From Holtiella sp036655075 (GTDB lineage Bacteria; Bacillota; Clostridia; Lachnospirales; Cellulosilyticaceae): 21,222 bases of DNA. The notes beneath the pieces are model-generated. The model worked only from the letters and a program-made list of their open reading frames with translations, was not told the DNA's origin and did no database searches. The stretch is taken from the NCBI RefSeq assembly GCF_036655075.1, contig NZ_JAVVQU010000045.1, positions 1 through 21,222 of the forward strand, read 5' to 3'. The position numbers were made by a program, and so were the translations under genes. Below are positions 1 through 6,544 of the stretch, piece after piece (position 1 is the first letter of the stretch; each line of letters opens with the position of its first letter).

Positions 1-1
1 A

Positions 2-502
2 GAGCTGATTAACAAATTCTTTGACTTGGCTAAGCTTGAAATTGAAGAGTATCGCAACAAAACAATGAACTTGATGTTCATGTACCCTATAAATAGAAAG
101 AAAATATTGATGGCTAAGTTCATCATTGTGATGGGATTTGTTTTTGTGAATATTTTAATCAGTGAGCTTATCATTATTTTAGTACTTGCAGTCATAGATA
201 GATTTGTAGATATTGTAGCAGGGTATTTTACTATGAGTATGCTGATTAGTGAGGTACCTAAGTTATTTGTTAATGCAGGAGGGGCTGCTTTGATGGTACT
301 CATTCCTCTATACTTTGGTGTTAAGAAAATGTCTATATCTACGACAATTGTATCATCTGTTTTACTTGTGTGCATCATGTGTTCAGGGAATAGCGAATTT
401 TCACTAAGTACGCTACTCCCTTTTACAATAACAGTTGCAGTAGTCGGGTTATTCCTAGGGATAGATGTACTCAATAAGTTGGAAAAGCAGGATGTATTAT
501 AG
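2..502 (+). CDS. ABC-2 type transporter permease, C-terminal part (5' end outside window)
   Basis: The reading frame is open to the left edge of the window, so this is the C-terminal part of a longer protein; the first in-frame TTG at 26 is not a credible start. About 166 residues are visible. After an amphipathic cytoplasmic stretch ending in a charged YRNKTMNLMF segment come four or five hydrophobic helices, the first near the phrase KFIIVMGFVFVNILIS. The pattern (charged loop, 'MYPINRKKILMAK', then helices) fits permeases of the ABC-2 superfamily such as those next to lantibiotic/bacitracin-immunity ATPases. The ATPase partner would lie upstream of the window. Family assignment is from recognition of the overall pattern; substrate is unknown. 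No obvious hairpin terminator follows it before the next promoter. Confidence 0.6.
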   Translation, partial: ELINKFFDLAKLEIEEYRNKTMNLMFMYPINRKKILMAKFIIVMGFVFVNILISELIIILVLAVIDRFVDIVAGYFTMSMLISEVPKLFVNAGGAALMVLIPLYFGVKKMSISTTIVSSVLLVCIMCSGNSEFSLSTLLPFTITVAVVGLFLGIDVLNKLEKQDVL

Positions 503-521
503 AACTTTATGCAAATTATGC

Positions 522-550
522 TTTACTTTGTTGGATTTATGTTATATAGT
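522..550 (+). promoter_or_regulatory. Predicted sigma-A promoter of the lysine riboswitch transcript
   Basis: TTTACT (522-527) and TATAGT (545-550) are separated by 17 bases, placing transcription start near 557, some 20 bases before the riboswitch aptamer. This is inferred from consensus only. Confidence 0.5.
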
Positions 551-577
551 ATGAAAAGAAATAACAATTAAATAAGA

Positions 578-752
578 AGTAGATAGAGGTTGCGGTTTTT
601 AAAAGTATGTTTGTGGAGTTAAGCGCGTTGAAGCAAACAAAAAGGAGAAATCGCCGAAGCGTATAGTTGAGGCTTTAAGACTATAACGTTGGGGTTATAC
701 AGAACATGTATAACACTGTCACAAATTTAATTTGTGGGGAGCTATCACGAAA
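578..752 (+). ncRNA. Lysine riboswitch (L-box) aptamer
   Basis: The conserved core of the lysine riboswitch is visible in order: AGATAGAGGTTGCG at 581-594, AAAAGTAT at 601-608, TCGCCGAAGC at 651-660, a TTGGGG then an imperfect stem (GTTATAC, 694-700, with GTATAAC, 708-714) enclosing AGAACA, then CTGTCA (716-721) and GGGGAGCTATCA (736-747). The closing P1 helix pairs GATAG (582-586) with CTATC (742-746). The aptamer binds L-lysine in the nascent RNA and, with the hairpin at 817-848, should stop transcription when lysine is plentiful. It sits directly in front of an NhaC-family transporter, a known lysine-riboswitch target class. Assignment of the aptamer is strong; the OFF direction is inferred from the downstream terminator. 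Confidence 0.95.
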
Positions 753-816
753 GTCTATTTGTTGAATGAGAGTAAGGCACTACCATTAAGGTGCTTACTA
801 TATCGGAAATGAAATG

Positions 817-848
817 AAGTCTTGAGTGATCTGCTCAAGACTTTTTTG
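817..848 (+). terminator. Riboswitch-controlled intrinsic terminator
   Basis: A perfect 10-bp stem, AAGTCTTGAG (817-826) with CTCAAGACTT (834-843), closes a 7-base loop and runs into six T's. It lies between the lysine aptamer and the transporter start, so it is the expression platform. A smaller imperfect hairpin (773-797) in between may take part in the alternative fold. Confidence 0.9.
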
Positions 849-892
849 TTATTTAAATTTAAAATTTAAAGGGATTGAAGGGAGACACACAC

Positions 893-2440
893 ATGGAAGC
901 AATTGATATCGGGTGGTTATCGATACTACCACCAATTATAGCAATCGTACTTGCATTAGCAACAAAAGAGGTTATTTCCTCATTGATTGTAGGGATTTTA
1001 TCAGGAACACTTATTTATGCTTTTAACACAGGCGGTGGTGTAGTTAAGGCAATTGATGTAACGTTTACATTAATGGCAGATAAATTAGGTGCAAATGCAT
1101 CAATCATTTTATTCTTAGGCTTCTTAGGTGCACTTGTTGCTGTTATTACAATGGCAGGTGGTTCAAGAGCTTATGGGGACTGGGCAGGTAACAAAATTAA
1201 ATCAAGAAAAGGTGCACAACTTGGAACCTCTTTACTTGGTGGATTAATCTTTATTGATGATTACTTTAACTGCTTAACGATTGGTACAGTTATGAGACCG
1301 GTAGCAGACAAACATAATATTTCTCGTGCAAAACTTGCATACATTATTGATGCTACAGCAGCACCCATTTGTATTATCGCTCCTATTTCATCTTGGGCAG
1401 CTTCAGTTATTTCACAAATGAGTGGATTAGATGTCAATGGTGTACCACTTAATGGAATGGAAACTTTTATGGCAACTATTCCTTATAACTTATATGCTAT
1501 TTTAACTTTAATCATGGTTGTTGTACTTTGTGTAACAGATATTGAGTTTGGACCAATGGCTAAATTCGAAAAAGCTGCAAGAGAAGGTAAAGGCAACAAA
1601 GGTAAGGCAACAAGTACAGATGAAGATGATGAGCTTTCTAAAGTGAAAATTTCTTCAAAAGGAAAAGTATTCGATTTAATTATTCCAATCGTGGCACTTA
1701 TTATCTTTGCAGTACTTTCTATGCTTTATGTAGGTGGATACTTCGAAGGTGGTATGACCTTAGCAGAAGGCTTTGGAAATACAGATGCTGGTAGTGCACT
1801 TGCACTTGCAGGTTTCGGAGCCCTTTTAGTAGCATTCGTTCTTTTCGTACCACGTAAAGTTATTACATTCAAAGAGTTCATGGATGGAATCGGCATTGGA
1901 GTTAAATCAATGGTAGGTGCTTTCATCATTCTTACACTTGCTTGGACAATCAGTGGTGTATGTAGAGAACTTTTAAACACAGGAGAGTTTGTAGGTGGAC
2001 TTGTAGCATCATCTAATATGCCACCAGCAATTATCCCAGCTATCGTATTCCTTGTAGCAGGTGGTCTTGCTTTTTCAATGGGAACATCATGGGGAACATT
2101 TGGGATTCTTATTCCAATCGTAACAATGATTTGTGCAGCAGTAGCACCAGAACTTATTACAGCAACACTTGCAGCAACACTTGCTGGAGCAGTATTTGGA
2201 GATCACTGTTCACCAATATCAGATACAACCATTCTTTCTTCTACGGGAGCTGGATGTAATCATATTGACCACGTAGCATCACAAATTCCATACACTTTAG
2301 TTGTAGCAGGATGTTGCTTCATAGGATACCTTATTGCAGGATTTACAGCAAATGTATGGATTACACTAGGTAGCTCCATTGTACTCTTATTAGGTACACT
2401 TGTAGTATTAAATAAAATAAGCAAAAAACGTCACGCATAA
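893..2440 (+). CDS. NhaC-family transporter, probable lysine transporter under riboswitch control
   Basis: A 515-residue integral membrane protein of the NhaC-type Na+/H+ antiporter family. The ATG at 893 is preferred over the TTG at 875 because GAAGGGAG (877-884) sits 8 bases before it and lies inside the longer frame. Roughly 11-13 hydrophobic helices are spread over the whole length. Family motifs include FIDDYFNCLTIG near residues 120-131 and GDHCSPISDTTILSS near 437-451. A lysine-rich acidic loop (about residues 228-255) probably lies in the cytoplasm. Members of this family placed behind lysine riboswitches have been proposed as lysine permeases rather than sodium/proton antiporters; the riboswitch at 578-752 is the main reason for the lysine assignment here. 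It is a single-gene transcript, closed by a terminator at 2459. Confidence 0.88.
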   Translation: MEAIDIGWLSILPPIIAIVLALATKEVISSLIVGILSGTLIYAFNTGGGVVKAIDVTFTLMADKLGANASIILFLGFLGALVAVITMAGGSRAYGDWAGNKIKSRKGAQLGTSLLGGLIFIDDYFNCLTIGTVMRPVADKHNISRAKLAYIIDATAAPICIIAPISSWAASVISQMSGLDVNGVPLNGMETFMATIPYNLYAILTLIMVVVLCVTDIEFGPMAKFEKAAREGKGNKGKATSTDEDDELSKVKISSKGKVFDLIIPIVALIIFAVLSMLYVGGYFEGGMTLAEGFGNTDAGSALALAGFGALLVAFVLFVPRKVITFKEFMDGIGIGVKSMVGAFIILTLAWTISGVCRELLNTGEFVGGLVASSNMPPAIIPAIVFLVAGGLAFSMGTSWGTFGILIPIVTMICAAVAPELITATLAATLAGAVFGDHCSPISDTTILSSTGAGCNHIDHVASQIPYTLVVAGCCFIGYLIAGFTANVWITLGSSIVLLLGTLVVLNKISKKRHA

Positions 2441-2458
2441 AGTAATATAAACATGTTT

Positions 2459-2488
2459 AAAAGGAAGCCATTGGGCTTCCTTTTTTTT
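2459..2488 (+). terminator. Intrinsic terminator after the NhaC-type transporter
   Basis: AAGGAAGCC (2461-2469) pairs with GGCTTCCTT (2474-2482) around a 4-base loop and continues into a run of eight T's. It is a strong Rho-independent terminator. Confidence 0.95.
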
Positions 2489-2597
2489 ATGCAACTTGCA
2501 ATTAGATTTACTGACAAAAGAAAGTCGAATTTGGCTTTTAGTAGCCTGTGACGAAATAATATTATAAAATAAACATAAGTAAAATCATTGTTTAGTA

Positions 2598-2627
2598 TTG
2601 CCTGTCATGTGGGCTGAGGGATATGAT
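2598..2627 (+). promoter_or_regulatory. Possible promoter for the response regulator
   Basis: TTGCCT (2598-2603) and TATGAT (2622-2627) are spaced 18 bases apart, about 50 bases before the start codon. Consensus match only. Confidence 0.35.
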
Positions 2628-2673
2628 TAGGTACAGTGATGTATAGACTTTTAGATAAAGGAGAAAAGCATTG

Positions 2674-3339
2674 ATGACACAAATATTATTGGTAGAAGAT
2701 GATGATGCGATTGCTATAGGTGTGACATTTGCATTGGAAAAGGAAGGTTATAAAGTACATGTAGCCCCTACTATAAAAGAGGCAAAAACGGTTTTGAATG
2801 AAAAGGTTTCATTAATTCTATTGGATTTAAATTTACCTGATGGTATTGGATACAGTTTTTGTGAACATGTCAAATCTATAAGTGAAGTGCCTATTATTTT
2901 TCTAACTGTACGGGATGATGAGGAAGAGATGATTAAGGGGTTAGATATGGGAGCAGATGACTATATTACTAAGCCTTTTAAAATGCGCATCTTATTGTCT
3001 AGAATACAAGCTGTGTTAAGACGTGCACAAAAGGATGTGTCTCATATACTTATCTGCAAAAGTATCCGATTGGACAAAAATCAAGGTAGGGTTTACAAAC
3101 GAGATGAAGAAGTGGTGTTGTCTAAAAGTGAATTTAAACTTCTGTTGCTACTGATGGAAAACAAAGAGTGCACTGTTTCACGGGAGCATATTTTAGAGTA
3201 TTTATGGGGCGTGGACGGTGAGTTTGTCAACGACAATACATTGACGGTTATGGTCAAACGGCTACGTGAGAAGATAGAAGAACCAGAAGAGAAACTTATA
3301 CAGACTATAAGAGGTGTGGGCTATAGACTTGAATCATAG
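2674..3339 (+). CDS. OmpR/PhoB-family response regulator
   Basis: A 221-residue two-component response regulator. The receiver domain (residues 2-115) carries the acidic pair E8/D9, the phospho-acceptor D51 in LILLDLNLPDG, switch T78 and the invariant K100 in ITKPF. The C-terminal winged-helix DNA-binding domain (about 125-220) ends in the typical DNTLTVMVKRLREKIEE...IRGVGYRL segment. The ATG at 2674 is chosen; AAAGGAG at 2657-2663 is 10 bases upstream, though the TTG at 2671 is also possible. Its natural partner is the sensor kinase at 4575, which is separated from it by an inverted hydrolase gene instead of following directly, so the two are transcribed separately. The likely target is the ABC exporter operon at 5864-9189. 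The protein looks intact. Confidence 0.93.
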   Translation: MTQILLVEDDDAIAIGVTFALEKEGYKVHVAPTIKEAKTVLNEKVSLILLDLNLPDGIGYSFCEHVKSISEVPIIFLTVRDDEEEMIKGLDMGADDYITKPFKMRILLSRIQAVLRRAQKDVSHILICKSIRLDKNQGRVYKRDEEVVLSKSEFKLLLLLMENKECTVSREHILEYLWGVDGEFVNDNTLTVMVKRLREKIEEPEEKLIQTIRGVGYRLES

Positions 3340-3354
3340 GGGAAGAAAATAAAA

Positions 3355-3394
3355 GGGTATCCTAACCTTAGCAGATGCTAGTATTAGAATACCC
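3355..3394 (-). terminator. Terminator of the hydrolase gene (minus strand), possibly bidirectional
   Basis: GGGTATCCTAA (3355-3365) pairs with TTAGAATACCC (3384-3394) with one mismatch, and an inner stem TAGCA/TGCTA extends it. Read on the minus strand the hairpin is followed by TTTTATTTTCTT, a U-rich tail, so it best serves the hydrolase gene ending at 3466. On the plus strand it lies 16 bases after the response regulator stop but lacks a T run. Confidence 0.65.
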
Positions 3395-3465
3395 CGTGAG
3401 TGGACTTCTCACCCTATTAAGTCAATTAAATCTTAGTAGGAAGAAATGTAGTGATAGTCATTTTC

Positions 3466-4443
3466 CTATTGAGCGGATGTTACATATTTGTCTAAGAAGT
3501 TTGTAATAGTAGACCAGTAAAGTTCTGGATTGACTTTGTTAGACTTGGCATGCCCAGCACCTTCAATGACTAACTTTTCTTTTTCTACAGGAGCAGCTTC
3601 ATATAATTCTTCTAGCATAAAATAAGGGACAAAGTCATCTTGGTCACCATGAATGAATAAAGTCGGTGTTTGAGATTTTTGGACTTGTGTAATAGGGGAA
3701 GCCTCACCTATCCAGTACCCAGCACGAAGCTTGCCTACTAAACTGGCACTATGCATCATTGGGAAGGCTGGTAGTCCAAATAAATCTTTAAGTTGATAGC
3801 TAAATTGGTCCCAAACAGAGGTATAGCCGCAGTCTTCGATAATAGCTTTTACATTGCTTGGAAGGGGTTCGCCTGAAACATTCATAACAGTTGCAGCACC
3901 CATAGATACACCAAATAAAGCGATTTCAGCATCGGAGTCCTTTGCTATAACATAGTCGATTAAATCTATAATATCAAAACGCTCATCCCAGCCCATTCCA
4001 ATATAGTCACCTTCGCTTGTACCATGAGCTCTAAGGTCAGGGATAATAATGTTGTAGCCCATTTCATGGAATTTTTTCGCATAAGGTGCCATATTTACAC
4101 CCTCAGAGGTATAGCCATGAACAGCGATGACCCATTTGTTGGACTCAGGTTGTTCAATGATGTAATTATGAAGTTGTAAGCCGTCACGAGAAGTCATAAA
4201 CACATCTTGATAGCCACTGTGTTGGAGCAACCAAGTTGTGTCATCTACAGTCACAACACCACTCGTTTCGTTTTGACTTACGGTATCTTCAGTAGAATCA
4301 TCAGAGCCAAAGATGAGGTCCTTGGAAGTCGTAGGATTGAGTGCTAAATCGTATAAATAGTTTGCACCAAAGGCAACACCGGTAGTAGCACCTAGAAGCA
4401 CAACGGATACAACACCTATTAAGGCTATTTTTATTTTTTTCAT
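3466..4443 (-). CDS. Membrane-anchored alpha/beta hydrolase
   Basis: A 325-residue serine hydrolase of the alpha/beta fold. Residues 5-28 form an N-terminal hydrophobic helix after a KKIK stretch, so the enzyme is probably anchored with its catalytic domain outside the membrane; there is no lipobox. The oxyanion motif HGYTSEG is at 109-115, the nucleophile elbow GVSMG has S180, the acid is D269 in HGDQDDFVP and the base H298 in GAGHAKS, so the triad is complete. It resembles the YqkD/BEM46-like group; the natural ester, amide or lipid substrate is unknown. TAAGGAG sits upstream of the ATG. The gene is inverted between a response regulator and its likely kinase, an unusual place, and it has its own promoter and terminator. 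Confidence 0.88.
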   Translation of the reverse strand: MKKIKIALIGVVSVVLLGATTGVAFGANYLYDLALNPTTSKDLIFGSDDSTEDTVSQNETSGVVTVDDTTWLLQHSGYQDVFMTSRDGLQLHNYIIEQPESNKWVIAVHGYTSEGVNMAPYAKKFHEMGYNIIIPDLRAHGTSEGDYIGMGWDERFDIIDLIDYVIAKDSDAEIALFGVSMGAATVMNVSGEPLPSNVKAIIEDCGYTSVWDQFSYQLKDLFGLPAFPMMHSASLVGKLRAGYWIGEASPITQVQKSQTPTLFIHGDQDDFVPYFMLEELYEAAPVEKEKLVIEGAGHAKSNKVNPELYWSTITNFLDKYVTSAQ

Positions 4444-4476
4444 GCATATACTCCTTATAGTTAATTAATGGTTCAT

Positions 4477-4505
4477 AGTATAGCATGAAACCATGATGAA
4501 ATAAA
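4477..4505 (-). promoter_or_regulatory. Predicted promoter of the hydrolase gene
   Basis: On the minus strand TTTATT (4505-4500) and TATACT (4482-4477) are spaced 17 bases apart, about 35 bases upstream of the start codon. The -10 is good and the -35 weak. Confidence 0.45.
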
Positions 4506-4516
4506 GAAGATAGAGG

Positions 4517-4545
4517 TTGTTTAGAGTAGGCATTAAAAGTAAAAT
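4517..4545 (+). promoter_or_regulatory. Predicted promoter of the sensor kinase / ABC operon
   Basis: TTGTTT (4517-4522) and TAAAAT (4540-4545) are separated by 17 bases, 30 bases before the kinase start. It gives the kinase a promoter independent of the response regulator gene, which fits the split arrangement. Confidence 0.5.
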
Positions 4546-4574
4546 GAAAAGACAAGAGGGATAGGAGGTCTATA

Positions 4575-5774
4575 GTGGGAAAGAATTGGAAAGTAGTAGG
4601 GATGTTAATCATAGGATTTTGTATCATGCTAAGTATGGGTGTGAGTGCAAGCTACCTAGCTTATCAAAAGATAGATCAAATGTATTATGAACAAATAGCG
4701 GGGATCGTGGGAAAGGTAGTAGCACAAAACCCAGAAAATGAAGTGTTAGTGGTACAAGGTCTCAAAGAACTAGAGGCTAGGGATGTTGAAAGGGGTAAGG
4801 AAATCTTGAAACCCTATGGGTATGAAGCACAGTTTCTAGTACTTCCATATAATAAAAAAGGATTTGAAAGTTTATTGTGGGTGAATATGATGATGCTCAC
4901 ACTAATCTTTTTAATTGGTGTGGGCGTGAGCTATGGGATTTATAGGTGGTTAAAGGTGCGGTTGAGCGCACTGCTTGCGTATTTGATGCAGATAGCCAAA
5001 GGGGATTATAGCCTTAATATAAAAGGAATAGGGGAAGGTGCATTTTCAGTATTTGAAGACCAAATTTATAAGACAACCCTGGTCTTAAGAGAAGGTAAAG
5101 AAACACAGGAAAAAGAAAAATTGAACTTAGCACAAAATATTGCAGATATTAGCCATCAACTTAAGACCCCTTTGACGTCCATGGGAATTATGACAGATTT
5201 GTTGTTGGAAAATGAAGTCAGTGATCAAAATCAACAGTTTATTAAACAGTTGAACTTACAAATAGAAAGGCTAAGTAAGCTAGTGGGCATTTTGCTGAAG
5301 CTTGCCAAATTGGATGCAGGAACAGTGCAGCTCAAGGAACAAGAGGTTGTTGTATCTACTTTTATAGAAGAAGTAGTAGAAATGTTGGAAGGACCTATTA
5401 GGCAAAAGCAGCTAAAGATTCATATGACGGGGGAGGATGACGTGTGTGTACTAAGGGATAAAAATTGGATGTACGAGGCCATTCATAATATCCTTTGCAA
5501 TTGTGTGCAGCATAGTCCGGTTGGTAGTAAACTTACCATTGAATGGCATCATAATCCTATCTATACAGAAATAGTCATACAAGACGAGGGTGGTGGTGTA
5601 CCTGTAGAAGATTTGCCTCATATCTTCACCAGGTTTTACAAAGGGGAAAATGCTTCTAAGGAGAGTGTTGGCATAGGACTTGCTATGGCCAAAACTATTA
5701 TTGAAAAACAAAATGGAGAAATTAAAGTTGCCAATGCCAATGGGGGTGCGCAGTTTCGTATGAAGTTCTATTAG
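4575..5774 (+). CDS. Sensor histidine kinase
   Basis: A 399-residue membrane kinase starting with GTG, preceded by AGGAGG at 4563-4568. Two transmembrane helices (about 8-30 and 104-123) enclose a short extracellular loop of roughly 70 residues. A HAMP-like linker covers about 124-175, then a HisKA dimerisation domain has the phospho-acceptor H194 in DISHQLKTPLT. The HATPase domain shows the N-box NILCNCVQHS with N309, the G1 box DEGGGVP at 337-343, the F-box HIFTRFYKG and the G2 box VGIGLAMAK. All catalytic motifs are present. It should phosphorylate the response regulator at 2674. The ABC exporter genes follow 89 bases downstream on the same strand, suggesting that the kinase senses a compound handled by that exporter or its effect on the envelope. 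Confidence 0.92.
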   Translation: MGKNWKVVGMLIIGFCIMLSMGVSASYLAYQKIDQMYYEQIAGIVGKVVAQNPENEVLVVQGLKELEARDVERGKEILKPYGYEAQFLVLPYNKKGFESLLWVNMMMLTLIFLIGVGVSYGIYRWLKVRLSALLAYLMQIAKGDYSLNIKGIGEGAFSVFEDQIYKTTLVLREGKETQEKEKLNLAQNIADISHQLKTPLTSMGIMTDLLLENEVSDQNQQFIKQLNLQIERLSKLVGILLKLAKLDAGTVQLKEQEVVVSTFIEEVVEMLEGPIRQKQLKIHMTGEDDVCVLRDKNWMYEAIHNILCNCVQHSPVGSKLTIEWHHNPIYTEIVIQDEGGGVPVEDLPHIFTRFYKGENASKESVGIGLAMAKTIIEKQNGEIKVANANGGAQFRMKFY

Positions 5775-5795
5775 GGCTTATGTTTATTTTTTCGT

Positions 5796-5840
5796 ATGTC
5801 ACCATAATGTCATTTTGGAATTTTAGAATGGTACTATACA
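5796..5840 (+). promoter_or_regulatory. Possible regulator-dependent promoter of the ABC operon (tandem ATGTCA repeat)
   Basis: ATGTCA occurs twice, at 5796-5801 and 5807-5812, exactly 11 bases apart, the spacing of tandem OmpR-family half-sites. A poor -35-like stretch (TTTTGG, 5813-5818) and TATACA (5835-5840) follow at a 16-base spacing. The arrangement suits activation by a response regulator bound next to the -35. This is inference from spacing; the site is short. Confidence 0.35.
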
Positions 5841-5863
5841 AAAGGAACAAAGGAGTGAAGACA

Positions 5864-6544
5864 ATGGAAATTCTAAAAATAGAAGACTTAAGCAAAACCT
5901 ACGGCAGAGGTGACATGGAAGTAAAAGCCTTAGACCACATTAACCTTTCTATTGAAAAAGGCGAATTTGTAGCAATCATAGGGGCAAGTGGCTCAGGGAA
6001 ATCTACGCTGTTACATATGATTGGTGGCGTAGACATGGCGACTAGCGGAAAGGTGGTTGTGGATGGCGTAGATTTATCTAAGTTGAATGATACTAAGATG
6101 GCTATATTTCGTAGACGTAAGGTAGGGCTTATTTATCAATTTTTCAATCTTGTCCCTACACTGAATGTTAGAGAGAATATTTTACTACCGACTTTATTAG
6201 ATGGAAAAGTAGTGGATGAAGCATATTTTGAAGAAGTTGTTTCTACTTTAGGACTAAAAGATAGGCTCATCCATTTACCAAGTGAGCTTTCTGGAGGGCA
6301 ACAACAACGTGTAGCCATAGGACGTGCCCTTATTTATAATCCTGCTATTGTATTAGCAGACGAACCAACGGGGAATCTAGACCGTAAGAACTCTAAAGAT
6401 ATTATTGAGCTCCTTAAGATGTCTCATAGAAAGTACAAACAAACTATTATTATTATTACCCATGACGAACAAATTGCTCTGGAGGCTAGCCGTGTCATCA
6501 AGATTGAAGATGGCAAGATTGTTTCTGATGAGGTGAATAAGTAA
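5864..6544 (+). CDS. ABC transporter ATP-binding protein (MacB/LolD-type)
   Basis: A 226-residue ATPase of the LolD/MacB/BceA type that powers FtsX-like permeases. The start at 5864 is chosen because AAAGGAG (5849-5855) precedes it by 8 bases and the protein then begins at the usual place; the frame is open back to 5780, but the extra residues do not match the family. Walker A is GASGSGKST at 40-48, the Q-loop is in LIYQFFNLVP near 89-98, the signature LSGGQQQRV is at 142-150, Walker B is IVLADEP at 162-168, followed by the D-loop and the switch H200. It overlaps the permease start by one base (TAATG), so the two are translationally coupled. It is part of the kinase/exporter operon. Confidence 0.95.
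   Translation: MEILKIEDLSKTYGRGDMEVKALDHINLSIEKGEFVAIIGASGSGKSTLLHMIGGVDMATSGKVVVDGVDLSKLNDTKMAIFRRRKVGLIYQFFNLVPTLNVRENILLPTLLDGKVVDEAYFEEVVSTLGLKDRLIHLPSELSGGQQQRVAIGRALIYNPAIVLADEPTGNLDRKNSKDIIELLKMSHRKYKQTIIIITHDEQIALEASRVIKIEDGKIVSDEVNK

Noticed and set aside
1726..1980. Minus-strand open frame inside the NhaC-type transporter
   Set aside because: It lies wholly within a clear transporter gene, has low-complexity Lys/Pro/Ala content and no ribosome binding site.
4301..4627. Minus-strand frame overlapping the hydrolase start and the kinase start
   Set aside because: It is out of frame with the hydrolase, begins inside the kinase gene and is rich in Cys/Arg/Tyr from reading a signal sequence in the wrong frame.
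5780..5863. N-terminal extension of the ABC ATPase frame back to ATG 5780
   Set aside because: No RBS suits that start, the added residues are not part of the ABC domain, and the ATG at 5864 has a strong AAAGGAG at the right distance; the extension also overlaps promoter-like sequence.
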